From Propioniciclava coleopterorum (GTDB taxonomy: Bacteria; Actinomycetota; Actinomycetes; Propionibacteriales; Propionibacteriaceae), in the NCBI RefSeq assembly GCF_011393335.1, contig NZ_CP049865.1:3118722-3182721 (forward strand): a stretch of 64,000 bases of DNA, read 5' to 3'. Below are positions 27,082 through 35,967 of this stretch, in pieces. The translations under genes and the position numbers were made by a program. Position 1 is the first letter of the stretch. Each line of letters opens with the position of its first letter. The notes under the pieces are model-generated. The model ran no database searches. It was not told where the DNA came from and saw nothing but the letters and a program-made list of their open reading frames with translations.

Positions 27082-28181
27082 TGTTCAGGGTGGTGGCGCT
27101 GCCGGCGGGTCCGGGCGACGCGGTGATCGTGGAGTACGGCCCCGCGCGGGCCCCGCGGCGGTTGCTGATCGACGCCGGGCCGCGGCACGCCTGGGCGGCC
27201 CTCGCGGCGCGGCTGCGGCGCCGCGCCGCCGACCGCTACGAGGTGCTCGTCGTCACCCACGTCGACGAGGACCACATCGGCGGCGTGCTCGAACTGCTGG
27301 ACGACCCCGGCCTTGCGCCGCGGGTGCAGGCGGTGTGGTTCAACGGCTACGTGCACTGCGAGCGGGGCGGCAACGTGCTCGGGCCTGTGCACGGCGAGCA
27401 GTTGACCCGCCGGATCGTGGATCTGGCCGTGCCGTGGAACCCGGGTTGGCCGCGGCCCGTCGGGCCGGGGCTCGGGGGTCCCGTCGTCGCGCCGGTGTCC
27501 GGGCCGCTGCCGGCACTGGACCTGCCCGGCGGCGCCAGGGCCGTGCTGCTCGGCCCCGCCCCGGCGCAGCTGAAGCGGCTCGCCCGGACGTGGCGCGACG
27601 TCGTGACGAAGGCCGGGCTGGTGCCCGGGGCCGGCGCCGAGGGCGACGGTGCGGCCGTCCGGCAGCGCCCGCGGACGTGGGGCGACCTGCCCGCGACGCT
27701 GGACGCGGCGGCGCTCGCGCGGCTGGCGGCCGGCCGGTCCCGCGACGGGTCGGCGGCGAACGGCTCCAGCATCGCCGTCGTGCTGGAGTTCGAGGGGCGC
27801 CGGGTGCTGCTCCCCGGCGACGCCCACGGCCCGCCGCTCGCCGCCGCGATCGCCCGCTACGGCGCCGAGGTGGGGGAGTCGCGGCCGCGGTTCGACCTGG
27901 TCAAGCTGCCGCACCACGGCTCCGGGGCCAACGTCACCGACGAACTGGTGGCCTCCTGGCTCGCGCACCGTTTCCTCGTCAGCACCGACGGCACCGGGTA
28001 CGCCCACCCCGACGACGCCGCGATCGCCCGGCTGATCCTGGCGGCGGAGACGGACCGCCCCGAGTTCCACGCCAACCACCCCGGCGGCGGGCTCGCCCGC
28101 TGGTCGGCGCGCGCCGGCGAGGTCGCCGCACGCTTCGTGTTCCCCAGGACGCCGGCCGCCGGCCTGACCGTCACCGTGTAG
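27081..28181 (+). CDS. ComEC-like metallo-beta-lactamase-fold hydrolase
   Basis: 366 residues, soluble. The metal site reads THVDEDHIGG (H60, D62, D64, H65), with Asp in place of the second His of the classic HxHxDH, as in the MBL domain of the DNA-uptake protein ComEC. LLPGDAHG (about 257) and KLPHHGSG (H278, H279) also follow the ComEC pattern. It lacks the ComEC membrane part, so it is a stand-alone hydrolase, perhaps a nuclease or phosphodiesterase. ATG 27081 shares one base with the CHAT stop (TGATG), giving tight translational coupling. Confidence 0.85.
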   Translation: MFRVVALPAGPGDAVIVEYGPARAPRRLLIDAGPRHAWAALAARLRRRAADRYEVLVVTHVDEDHIGGVLELLDDPGLAPRVQAVWFNGYVHCERGGNVLGPVHGEQLTRRIVDLAVPWNPGWPRPVGPGLGGPVVAPVSGPLPALDLPGGARAVLLGPAPAQLKRLARTWRDVVTKAGLVPGAGAEGDGAAVRQRPRTWGDLPATLDAAALARLAAGRSRDGSAANGSSIAVVLEFEGRRVLLPGDAHGPPLAAAIARYGAEVGESRPRFDLVKLPHHGSGANVTDELVASWLAHRFLVSTDGTGYAHPDDAAIARLILAAETDRPEFHANHPGGGLARWSARAGEVAARFVFPRTPAAGLTVTV

Positions 28182-28219
28182 GACGCCGTCGGCGTCCCCG
28201 ACCCACCAGGGAGGTCCCC

Positions 28220-30088
28220 ATGACCGAGCCGCTCCCCACCCGCTCCTGCGACGTCATCATGAAGGGCGGCATCACCAGCGGTGTGGTGTACCCGCGCGCG
28301 CTGGCCCGGTTCGCGCGCGACTACCGGCTCCGGCGGCTGGGGGGCGCCTCCGCCGGCGCCATCGGCGCCGCGCTGGGGGCCGCGGCCGAACACGGACGCG
28401 GCAGGGACGGCGGCGGGTTCGAGGCGCTGGAGGCGATCCCCGAGCAACTGGGGGAGGGCCGCCTGGCCGCCCTGTTCCAGGCGGGCCCGCGCACCCGGCC
28501 GCTGCTCGGGCTGATGCTCGCCGCGACCGGCCACGACGCGCCCGGCGCTGCCTCGTCCGGGCTCGGGCGCGCCCGCGGCGTCGCGGCGGCGCTCCTGCGG
28601 GGCTGGCCGGTCGCCGCGCTCCTCGGCGCGCTCCCGGGGCTCGCCGGCCTCGCGCTGGCCGTGGTGGTCGGCGGCTGGGCCGGGGTCGGCGTCGGCGCCC
28701 TCGCGCTGGTGGTGCTGCTGGTCGGGGTGGCGGTCGGCGCGGGGGTCGGGGTCGCGCGCACCCTGACCCGCGACGTCCCGGCCCAGGGGTTCGGGATCTG
28801 CACGGGCCTCGGAGAGCCGGGCGGCGGCCCCGGCTTCACCGAGTGGCTCGCGCACACCATCAACGCCCTCGCGGGCCGCCCCGACGAGGCCCCGCTGCTG
28901 TACGGGCACCTGTGGACCGGCGGCGAGGAGGTCGCCGACGTGGCGGAGGATGCGCGCGCCGTCGACCTGCGGATGGTCAGCACGTGTCTCACCCAGGCCC
29001 GCCCCTACGAGATGCCGTGGGCGGCCCGCACGTTCTTCTACGAGCCCCGCGAGTGGGCGCGGTTGTTCCCCGCGGAGGTGATGGCCGCCCTCGAGGCCGC
29101 GCCGCGCGGCCGTGACCTCGACGTCGACGCGTCCTGGGAGGACGAGGCGGCGGCGGCGCTGCCGCGCCCGCTGCGGCGCCTGCCCGACCCCGAGCAACTG
29201 CCCGTCGTGGTGTCGGTACGGATGTCGCTGAGCTTCCCGCTGCTCATCAGCGCCGTGCCGCTGTGGACCGTCGACCGGCGCAGCGACCAGACCCGCGCGG
29301 CCGTTCGGGCCCGGCGCGCCGGACGCGACGACGGTCCGGCCCCGCAGTTCCAGAAGGTGTGGTTCACCGACGGCGGCTTCTGCAGCAACTTCCCCGTCCA
29401 CCTGTTCGACGACGCGCTGGCCACGCGTCCGACCTTCGCGATCAACCTCGGCTCCTTCCTGCCGGGCCGCGTCCCCCAGGACGACGAGGCGCGCAACATC
29501 GAGTGGAGCCGCACCAACGCCGCGGTCCTGCCCAGCCACCGGGACGTGCCGGAGCGGGGCTGGGGCGCGGTGACGGGGTTCTTCGGCGCCGCGCTGGCGA
29601 CCTCGCGGGAGTGGACCGACGCCACCCAGCTCAGCGCCCCGGGCATGCGCGACCGGGTCGTGCGGGTGCTCCAGTCCGACACGGAGGGCGGCCTCAACCT
29701 GTTCATGGACGGCCCGACGATCGAGCGACTCGCCGCCCGCGGAGAGGCGGCCGCGGCGGCGCTGACCGGCAGGTTCACCGGCGAGGACGGGCGCGGGGTG
29801 ACCGGCTGGGACAACCACCGCTGGGTGCGCTACCGGGCCCTGATGGCGGCCCTGCCGACGTGGCTGCGCGCCTACGCCGAGGGCCGCGCCGCGATGGCCG
29901 ACCTGGACGCCGCCGACCCGCCGAGCTACCCCATGAGCGTCCGCGCACGGGACGTCGCCGCCGACCTGGACGCCGCCCTCCGGGGCGCGGCTGCCCGGGT
30001 GGATGACTCCGGGTCCTCGGCCGGCGTGGGAGATCTCACCTCGGCGCCCCGGCCGCTCACGGTGCTCCGCCGCACCCCGCAGCTTTGA
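28220..30088 (+). CDS. Patatin-like phospholipase with inserted membrane helices
   Basis: 622 residues; GGGAGG is well placed before ATG 28220. The oxyanion-hole region KGGITSGVVYP (residue 15 on), nucleophile elbow GGASAG with Ser44, and Asp384 in FTDGGF form the Ser-Asp dyad of patatin lipases. Between them, residues about 128-180 form two hydrophobic helices (GLALAVVVGGWAGVG, ALALVVLLVGVAVGAG), so the enzyme is probably membrane-bound. It follows the MBL gene by 38 bases. Likely cleaves membrane phospholipids; a suicide or effector role is inference from the CHAT and MBL partners. Confidence 0.85.
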   Translation: MTEPLPTRSCDVIMKGGITSGVVYPRALARFARDYRLRRLGGASAGAIGAALGAAAEHGRGRDGGGFEALEAIPEQLGEGRLAALFQAGPRTRPLLGLMLAATGHDAPGAASSGLGRARGVAAALLRGWPVAALLGALPGLAGLALAVVVGGWAGVGVGALALVVLLVGVAVGAGVGVARTLTRDVPAQGFGICTGLGEPGGGPGFTEWLAHTINALAGRPDEAPLLYGHLWTGGEEVADVAEDARAVDLRMVSTCLTQARPYEMPWAARTFFYEPREWARLFPAEVMAALEAAPRGRDLDVDASWEDEAAAALPRPLRRLPDPEQLPVVVSVRMSLSFPLLISAVPLWTVDRRSDQTRAAVRARRAGRDDGPAPQFQKVWFTDGGFCSNFPVHLFDDALATRPTFAINLGSFLPGRVPQDDEARNIEWSRTNAAVLPSHRDVPERGWGAVTGFFGAALATSREWTDATQLSAPGMRDRVVRVLQSDTEGGLNLFMDGPTIERLAARGEAAAAALTGRFTGEDGRGVTGWDNHRWVRYRALMAALPTWLRAYAEGRAAMADLDAADPPSYPMSVRARDVAADLDAALRGAAARVDDSGSSAGVGDLTSAPRPLTVLRRTPQL

Positions 30089-30089
30089 C

Positions 30090-30140
30090 GCCGCGCCGCC
30101 GGCGGACCGGGGGAGTTTGGATCCCCGGCCGCGGCGCGGC
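30090..30140 (+). terminator. Long hairpin after the patatin gene
   Basis: GCCGCGCCGC (30090-30099) pairs with GCGGCGCGGC (30131-30140), and an inner CCGGGG/CCCCGG stem (30107-30112/30123-30128) extends it. It begins 2 bases after the patatin stop, and no T run follows. It probably ends cassette transcription, and it overlaps the rpmE promoter. Confidence 0.65.
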
Positions 30141-30145
30141 ATAAT
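30117..30145 (+). promoter_or_regulatory. Predicted promoter for rpmE
   Basis: TTGGAT (30117-30122), 17-base spacer, CATAAT (30140-30145), then about 83 bases to the rpmE start. The boxes lie inside the hairpin that ends the upstream cassette, so rpmE-prfA-prmC seem to be transcribed independently of it. Confidence 0.5.
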
Positions 30146-30228
30146 GAATCCTCGGTGCCGGTTCACGCCCGAGCCACAGGCTCGACATCCTTCGGCGACC
30201 CGGCCCGTCACCGATAAGGAGATCTCCC

Positions 30229-30441
30229 ATGAAGCAGGGCATTCACCCCGAGTACGTGGAGACCCAGGTCAGCTGCACCTGCGGTAACACGTTCACCACC
30301 CATTCCACCGCGACCTCCGGCGTGATCCGCGCCGAGGTCTGCGCCGCCTGCCACCCGTTCTACACGGGCAAGCAGAAGATCCTCGACACCGGCGGCCGCG
30401 TCGCCCGCTTCGAGAAGCGCTACGGCAAGAAGAACGGCTAG
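30229..30441 (+). CDS. rpmE: 50S ribosomal protein bL31 (zinc form)
   Basis: 70 residues. Begins [20 protein letters not shown] and keeps the zinc cysteines (SCTCGN and [14 protein letters not shown]), so it is the zinc-containing C+ type. A clear ribosome site (AAGGAG) precedes the ATG. In most actinobacteria it directly follows rho; here a 5.1-kb cassette lies between. A strong hairpin follows, ahead of prfA. Confidence 0.96.
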   Translation: MKQGIHPEYVETQVSCTCGNTFTTHSTATSGVIRAEVCAACHPFYTGKQKILDTGGRVARFEKRYGKKNG

Positions 30442-30450
30442 TTCCTCTCC

Positions 30451-30488
30451 ACGCCGGGTGTCAGGATTCGCGTCCTGGCACCCGGCGT
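30451..30488 (+). terminator. Terminator after rpmE
   Basis: ACGCCGGGTG (30451-30460) pairs with CACCCGGCGT at the other end, and CAGGA/TCCTG continues the stem past one T-G wobble, about 16 bp in all with a 6-base loop. It separates rpmE from prfA. Confidence 0.75.
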
Positions 30489-30537
30489 CGTCGTTGCACC
30501 CCCGCCGGGGTGCATCTCACCACCGCAGAGGACGCCC

Positions 30538-31614
30538 ATGTTCGCCAACGCCGCAGCGATCGTCGCCGAGTACGACGAGCTGACCGCCGCCCTGGCCGAC
30601 CCGGCCACGCACGCCGACACCGCGCTGTCGCGGCGGGTGGGGCGCCGGTACGCCGAGCTGACCCCCATCGTGAAGGCGCTCGCCGAACACGAGACGCTCA
30701 CCGCCGACCTGCAGGCCGCCCGGGAGCTGGCCGACGAGGACGCGGCGTTCGCCGAGGAGGCCACGGCGCTGGAGACCCGGCTGGCGGCGTCCTCGGAGAA
30801 GCTCGCCGAACTGCTGGCTCCGCGCGACCCCCACGACAGCGCCGACGCCCTGCTCGAGATCAAGTCGGGCGAGGGCGGGGAGGAGTCGGCGCTGTTCGCC
30901 GGCGACCTCGTGCGGATGTACTCCCGCTACGCCGAGCACCGCGGCTGGAAGGTCGAGGTGCTCGACGCGACCGAGACCGACCTGGGCGGCTTCAAGTCGC
31001 TCACCATGGCGGTCAAGGCGGGCGGTGGCTCCGCCCCGGACGCCATGCCCTACGGCGTGTTGAAGTTCGAGGGCGGCGTGCACCGGGTGCAGCGCGTCCC
31101 CGTCACCGAGACCCAGGGACGGATCCACACCTCGGCCGCCGGCGTCCTGGTGATGCCCGACGTCGACGACGACGCCGAGATCGAGATCGACCCCGACGAC
31201 CTGCGCGTCGACGTCTACCGCAGCTCGGGCAAGGGCGGGCAGGGCGTCAACACCACCGACTCCGCCGTCCGGCTCACCCACCTGCCGACCGGCGTGGTCG
31301 TGACGTGCCAGAACGAGCGCAGCCAGCTGCAGAACAAGGCGTCCGCGATGCGGATCCTGCGCGCCCGGCTCGCCGCGCTGGCCGCGGAGCAGGCCGAGGC
31401 CGAGGCGTCCGCGAGCCGCCGCTCCCAGGTCCGCACCGTGGACCGCTCCGAGCGGATCCGCACGTACAACTTCCCCGAGAACCGGATCGCCGACCACCGG
31501 ATCGGCTACAAGGCCTACAACCTGGACGCGGTGCTGGCCGGCGACATGTCCGGGGTCATCGAGGCGCTCCAGGCCGCCGACCTGGCCGAGCGGCTGGCGT
31601 CCGCCGGTGCCTGA
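30538..31614 (+). CDS. prfA: Peptide chain release factor 1
   Basis: Releases finished proteins at UAA and UAG; 358 residues, full length. The GGQ motif is in [20 protein letters not shown], and the region before it ([24 protein letters not shown]) is the RF1 codon-recognition neighbourhood. ATG 30538. The next gene, prmC, which methylates the GGQ glutamine, overlaps its end by 8 bases. Confidence 0.97.
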   Translation: MFANAAAIVAEYDELTAALADPATHADTALSRRVGRRYAELTPIVKALAEHETLTADLQAARELADEDAAFAEEATALETRLAASSEKLAELLAPRDPHDSADALLEIKSGEGGEESALFAGDLVRMYSRYAEHRGWKVEVLDATETDLGGFKSLTMAVKAGGGSAPDAMPYGVLKFEGGVHRVQRVPVTETQGRIHTSAAGVLVMPDVDDDAEIEIDPDDLRVDVYRSSGKGGQGVNTTDSAVRLTHLPTGVVVTCQNERSQLQNKASAMRILRARLAALAAEQAEAEASASRRSQVRTVDRSERIRTYNFPENRIADHRIGYKAYNLDAVLAGDMSGVIEALQAADLAERLASAGA

Positions 31615-32464
31615 GCGTCCCGTCTCGGCCGTCGTGGCCGCCACGGCGTCCCGGCTCGGCTCGGTCGCGGAGGCGCGGCTGCTGCTGGCCCACGCCCTGG
31701 GCGTCGAACCGAACCGGCTGCTGCTGGCCGATCCGCCGGACGCCGCCGCCCTGGCGCGGCTGGACGCCGGCGTGGCGCGCCGGGAGGCGGGGGAGCCGCT
31801 GCAGCACATCACCGGGTCCGCGCCGTTCCGCACCGTGACGCTGGAGGTCGGGCCCGGCGTGTTCATCCCGCGCCCCGAGACCGAGGTCATGACGGGCTGG
31901 GCGCTGGACCGGCTCGCCGAGATCATCGCCGCGGGGGTCGCCGAGCCGCGGGTCGTCGAGTTGTGCGCCGGCTCGGGCGCCATCACCAAGGCGCTCGCGA
32001 CCGAGGCGTCCGCCGGCTCGTTCCACTGCGTCGAACTGTCGCCGGACGCCTGGCCCTACCTCGCCGCGAACCTCGCCGGGCTCCACGTGGACGCCCGCCT
32101 GGGGGACATGGCCGACGCGTTCGGCGACCTGGACGGCACCGTCGACCTCGTGATCGCCAACCCGCCCTACGTCCCCCTGGAGCATTGGGCGGACGTGCCC
32201 GCCGAGGTGCGCGACTTCGACCCGGCGCTGGCGCTGGTGTCCGGCGAGGACGGCCTGGACGCCATGCGGGTCGTGGCCGAGGTGGCGGCGCGGCTGCTGC
32301 GCCCGGGCGGCTTCGCGTGCGCCGAGCACGCCGAGGTGCAGGTCGACAGCGCCCCCGCCGTGTTCGTGGCCACGGGGGCGTTCACCCAGGTCCGCGACCG
32401 GCGCGACCTCACCGATCGACCGCGGTTCGTGACCGCGGTCCGGGCTGGCAGGATGGTTCCGTGA
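31607..32464 (+). CDS. prmC: Release-factor glutamine methyltransferase
   Basis: 285 residues, S-adenosylmethionine-dependent. The SAM-binding region [16 protein letters not shown] and the catalytic NPPY ([13 protein letters not shown]), which holds the target glutamine, are both present; FIPRPETE is the other family signature. Modifies the GGQ of RF1 and RF2. GTG 31607 overlaps prfA; its stop overlaps sua5 by 4 bases (GTGA). Confidence 0.95.
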   Translation: MPERPVSAVVAATASRLGSVAEARLLLAHALGVEPNRLLLADPPDAAALARLDAGVARREAGEPLQHITGSAPFRTVTLEVGPGVFIPRPETEVMTGWALDRLAEIIAAGVAEPRVVELCAGSGAITKALATEASAGSFHCVELSPDAWPYLAANLAGLHVDARLGDMADAFGDLDGTVDLVIANPPYVPLEHWADVPAEVRDFDPALALVSGEDGLDAMRVVAEVAARLLRPGGFACAEHAEVQVDSAPAVFVATGAFTQVRDRRDLTDRPRFVTAVRAGRMVP

Positions 32465-33429
32465 CGAGCAACGTGATCGCGATCACCGACCAGGAGGCGG
32501 CCTTCTCCGCCGCGCAGGACGCCATCGCCGCGGGCGAGGTGATCGTGCTGCCGACCGACACCGTATACGGGGTCGGGGCGGACGCCACCTCCGGGGCGGC
32601 GGTGCAGCGCCTGCTGGACGCCAAGGAGCGCGGGCGCGACTTCCCGCCCCCGGTGCTGGTGGCCGAGGTCGGCATGGTGCGCGCGCTGGCCACGGGGGTC
32701 GACGACCGGCTCACCAGGCTCGCCGAGGCGTTCTGGCCCGGCGCGCTCACCGTCATCCTCAAGGCCCGCGAGACGCTGCGGATGGACCTGGGCGACCGCG
32801 GTGACACGATCGCCGTGCGCGTCCCCGATCAGGAGTTCACCCGGGAACTGCTGCGCCGCACCGGCCCGCTGGCGGTCAGCAGTGCCAACGTGCACGGGCG
32901 CGACGCCGCCACCACGATCGAGCAGGCGCTGGAGCAGCTGGGGGAGCGGTGCACCGTCTACCTGGACGCGGGCACCATGGACGGCAGCGTCCCCTCCACC
33001 ATCGTCGACCTCACCGGCCCGCAGGCCCGCGTCCTGCGCGACGGCCGGATCTCGGTGGCCGAGCTGAACGAGGCGGTGCCCGGCCTGGTCGAGGTCCCCG
33101 CCGAGGAGCCGACCGCCGAGGACCCGACGACCGACGCGCAGTCCGAGGGGGAGACGCCGGAGTCCGACGCGCCGACGACCGAGACGCCCGACTCTGACGC
33201 GCCGGGATCCGAGACTCCCGAGGCTGACGCGCCGGGGTCCGAGGCGCCCGGGTCCGACGCCCCGACCACCGAGGCTCCCGAGTCTGGGGCGGGGCCTGTG
33301 TCGGAGTCCGAGGTGCCCGAGCCTGAGACCGAGTCAGAGGCACCCGGCGCGGGGGCGTCCGACACCCCGGCGGCGCAGGCCGCCGCGACGGAGCCGGAGG
33401 GGACGGGCCCGGACGCCGACCGGGCCTGA
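32461..33429 (+). CDS. Threonylcarbamoyl-AMP synthase (Sua5/YrdC) with acidic tail
   Basis: Makes threonylcarbamoyl-adenylate from threonine, bicarbonate and ATP for t6A37 in ANN-decoding tRNAs. The YrdC domain (about residues 10-205) has LPTDTVYGVGADAT, FWPGALTVIL, VRVPD and GPLAVSSANVHG. After about residue 205 the 322-residue protein carries a roughly 115-residue tail of Asp/Glu/Pro/Ser/Thr/Gly/Ala repeats (DAPGSE, EAPGSD, ETPESD) without hydrophobic residues, probably disordered. Canonical Sua5 C-terminal domains are not like this. GTG 32461 overlaps the prmC stop. Confidence 0.92.
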   Translation: MTSNVIAITDQEAAFSAAQDAIAAGEVIVLPTDTVYGVGADATSGAAVQRLLDAKERGRDFPPPVLVAEVGMVRALATGVDDRLTRLAEAFWPGALTVILKARETLRMDLGDRGDTIAVRVPDQEFTRELLRRTGPLAVSSANVHGRDAATTIEQALEQLGERCTVYLDAGTMDGSVPSTIVDLTGPQARVLRDGRISVAELNEAVPGLVEVPAEEPTAEDPTTDAQSEGETPESDAPTTETPDSDAPGSETPEADAPGSEAPGSDAPTTEAPESGAGPVSESEVPEPETESEAPGAGASDTPAAQAAATEPEGTGPDADRA

Positions 33430-33436
33430 CACCGAC

Positions 33437-34540
33437 GTGCGCGAGTATCTGCTGGTCCTGTTCGTGGCCGCGGGCGTCACGTACGTGGCCGCGAGCCTCG
33501 CGCGCCGCTACGCCTTCCGGTTCAACGCTGTCGCGCTGGTGCGCGACCGCGACGTCCACACCAAGCCGGTGCCGTACTTCGGCGGCGTCGCCATGCTCGC
33601 CGGGCTGATCGCCGCGCTCATCCTGGCGACGAACCTGCCCTGGCTGGGGAGATTCGAGCTCGTGCAGCGCGACGCCTGGGCCATCTTCCTGGGCGCCCTG
33701 GTGATCTGCGTCGTGGGCGTGATCGACGACCTGTTCGAGCTGGGCGCCGCCGCCAAGTTCTCCGGGGAGGTGCTCGCGGCCGGGATCGTGGTGCTCAACG
33801 GCGTGAAGTTCTACTGGATCCCGCTGCCCGACCGCATCATCGCGCTCGACAACATCGCCGCCATCGCGCTGGCCGTCTTCGTCATCCTGTTCTGCACCAA
33901 CGCCGTCAACTTCATGGACGGTCTCGACGGCCTCGCCGCCGGCGTGGTCGCCATCGGGGCGGCGTCCTACTTCCTGTACGCCTACCTGCTCAGCTACGAG
34001 CAGGACCTGGTGCGCGCCACCACGAGTTCGCTGGTGACCGTGGCGCTGGTGGGGATCTGCCTGGGGTTCCTGCCGCACAACATCCACCGGGCGCGGATGT
34101 TCATGGGGGACAGCGGCGCGCTGCTGCTGGGCTTCCTGCTCGCCACCTCGGTGATCAGCCTGACCGGACAGCTGGACCCGTCCCGGCTCAACGCCGGCGG
34201 GGGAGCGCTGTTCTCGGCCTACCTGCCGCTGCTGCTGCCGTTCGCGGTGCTGGCGCTGCCCGTCATCGACCTCGTCAGCGCGTACGTGCGGCGCACGCTC
34301 GCGGGCAAGCTCTGGTTCGAGGCCGACAAGCAGCACCTGCACCACCGCATGCTGCAGTTGGGGCACAGCCACCGCCGCGCCGTCGGGCTGCTGTGGCTGT
34401 GGGCCGCCGTCATCGCGTTCGGCGCGGTGGGCATCGGCATCGTCGACGGGTGGTGGCCGATCGCCGCCACGGTGGCCGGGCTGGCGCTCGCGGCCGTCCT
34501 GACCTTCTGGCCCCGGATCCGTGGAGGGACGCATGGCTGA
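33437..34540 (+). CDS. wecA: Undecaprenyl-phosphate GlcNAc-1-phosphate transferase (WecA/Rfe type)
   Basis: 367 residues with about eleven membrane helices, MraY/WecA superfamily. DRDVHTKPVPYFGG, IDDLFELG (the conserved Asp pair), NFMDGLDGLAAG and the C-terminal HLHHRMLQLGHSHR are the usual motifs. It moves sugar-1-phosphate onto the lipid carrier, starting cell-wall linker or arabinogalactan-like polymers. It sits ahead of the ATP synthase genes as in mycobacteria (rfe). GTG 33437, 7 bases after the sua5 stop. Confidence 0.92.
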   Translation: MREYLLVLFVAAGVTYVAASLARRYAFRFNAVALVRDRDVHTKPVPYFGGVAMLAGLIAALILATNLPWLGRFELVQRDAWAIFLGALVICVVGVIDDLFELGAAAKFSGEVLAAGIVVLNGVKFYWIPLPDRIIALDNIAAIALAVFVILFCTNAVNFMDGLDGLAAGVVAIGAASYFLYAYLLSYEQDLVRATTSSLVTVALVGICLGFLPHNIHRARMFMGDSGALLLGFLLATSVISLTGQLDPSRLNAGGGALFSAYLPLLLPFAVLALPVIDLVSAYVRRTLAGKLWFEADKQHLHHRMLQLGHSHRRAVGLLWLWAAVIAFGAVGIGIVDGWWPIAATVAGLALAAVLTFWPRIRGGTHG

Positions 34541-34994
34541 CCGGAAACCCCCCAGCCCCAACGTGCAGCGCGCGCTGCGCCTGCTGCAGGCGGGGCTGGT
34601 CGGCGGACACGTCGCGGCGCTCACCGCCGTCGGCCTGTTCTGGGCGATCGCCGGGCCCGAGGCGGGCATCACCGCGGCCATCGCCGCCGCGGCCACGATC
34701 GCGTTCTACGCCATCGCGCTCGGCGCGCAACTCATGGTCGCCGACGCGGCGCCCAAGGTCGTGCTGTTCGCCTGGCTCGCGTCCTACCTCGCGCGCGTCA
34801 CCGTGCTCGGGCTGGCGCTGGCGGTCACCCTCACCCAGGCCGACCGGTTCGCGTGGCTCGACCCGGTCGCCCTGGTCGTCACCACCATCGCGGTGGTGCT
34901 GGGATGGCTGGGCTTCGAGCTGTACGCCTACTCCAAGCTCCGGATCCCGGTGTTCGACCCTCCCGAGGTGTCCAGCGACGGGCCACCGATGTGA
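34533..34994 (+). CDS. AtpI-like membrane protein
   Basis: 153 residues with four hydrophobic helices (about 20-40, 48-68, 78-100, 112-132), in the usual atpI place between wecA and atpB. Sequence similarity to AtpI is weak, as in other actinobacteria. ATG 34533 overlaps the wecA stop by 8 bases. A Mg2+-channel or assembly role, proposed for AtpI elsewhere, cannot be confirmed here. Confidence 0.75.
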   Translation: MADRKPPSPNVQRALRLLQAGLVGGHVAALTAVGLFWAIAGPEAGITAAIAAAATIAFYAIALGAQLMVADAAPKVVLFAWLASYLARVTVLGLALAVTLTQADRFAWLDPVALVVTTIAVVLGWLGFELYAYSKLRIPVFDPPEVSSDGPPM

Positions 34995-35019
34995 CTCAGC
35001 CCGGCAGGGTTGCTAGAGT
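34992..35019 (+). promoter_or_regulatory. Possible promoter of the ATP synthase operon
   Basis: TAGAGT at 35014-35019 with a weak TGACTC (34992-34997) 16 bases upstream, in the 97-base gap before atpB. The atpB ATG has its own AAGGAG site. Confidence 0.4.
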
Positions 35020-35091
35020 TCCTGCCGCACCGGACCTCCCTTTTGGCGGCTGCGTGCGCTGACGGCATGACCGACCGCACAAGGAGGCGCA

Positions 35092-35916
35092 ATGGGCGGT
35101 ACCAACGGGTTGCTTCTTCTACCGTTGGAGGGCGAATCGTGGCCGCCGGGCGAGCACAGCTTCGGTTCGCGACCCCTGTTCCCCGGCATTCTGCCCGATT
35201 GGGTGAACAACCACGCCGCGCAGGCGGTGATCGCCGCAGCGCTGGTGATCGCGTTCTGGCTGTGGATGTCGCGGAACCAGAAGATCGTCCCCACGCGTAG
35301 GCAGGCCATCGGCGAGACGTTCTACGACCTCGTCCGCAACGGCATCGCCCGCGACATCCTGGGGCACGACTTCCGGCGCTACCTGCCGTTCCTGCTGGCC
35401 CTGTTCTCCTTCATCCTGGTGAACAACCTCTTCGGCCAGTTCTTCATCTTCATGTTCCCGACGTTCTCCAAGATCGGGTTCGCGTGGGGCCTGGCGCTGT
35501 GCGCCTGGGTGCTCTACAACGGCGCAGGCATCCGCAAGTGGGGCCTGTTCGGGTACCTCAAGCACGCCACGCTGCCGGCCGGGGTGCCCAAGCCGCTGTG
35601 GTTCCTCATCATCCCGCTGGAGTTCCTCTCCAACATCATCGTGCGCCCGCTGACGCTCGGGCTGCGTCTCTTCGCGAACCTGTTCGCGGGGCACCTCGTC
35701 ATCATGGTCTTCGTGGTCGGCGGCACCATGCTGCTCACGGCGACCCAAACGCTGGAGGGCTTCCCCGTCCCGCTGCTGAACGTGGCCGGCGTCGTGTCGA
35801 TCCTGTTCAGCTTCGCCATCTTCGCCCTGGAACTGCTCGTCGGTTCCATCCAGGCGTACATCTTCACCGTGCTGACCGCGCAGTACGTGGCCTCGGCCAC
35901 CGCGGACGACCACTGA
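35092..35916 (+). CDS. atpB: ATP synthase subunit a
   Basis: 274 residues, membrane proton channel of F0. The family helix with the essential Arg, PLTLGLRLFANLFAGHLV, and the last-helix SIQAYIFTVLTAQYV are visible. AAGGAG before ATG 35092. First structural gene of the atpBEFHAGDC operon. Confidence 0.97.
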   Translation: MGGTNGLLLLPLEGESWPPGEHSFGSRPLFPGILPDWVNNHAAQAVIAAALVIAFWLWMSRNQKIVPTRRQAIGETFYDLVRNGIARDILGHDFRRYLPFLLALFSFILVNNLFGQFFIFMFPTFSKIGFAWGLALCAWVLYNGAGIRKWGLFGYLKHATLPAGVPKPLWFLIIPLEFLSNIIVRPLTLGLRLFANLFAGHLVIMVFVVGGTMLLTATQTLEGFPVPLLNVAGVVSILFSFAIFALELLVGSIQAYIFTVLTAQYVASATADDH

Positions 35917-35967
35917 TAATCCCCCGTTGACTTTCGCCTGAAAGAAACCATCCGAAAGGAAAACCCA

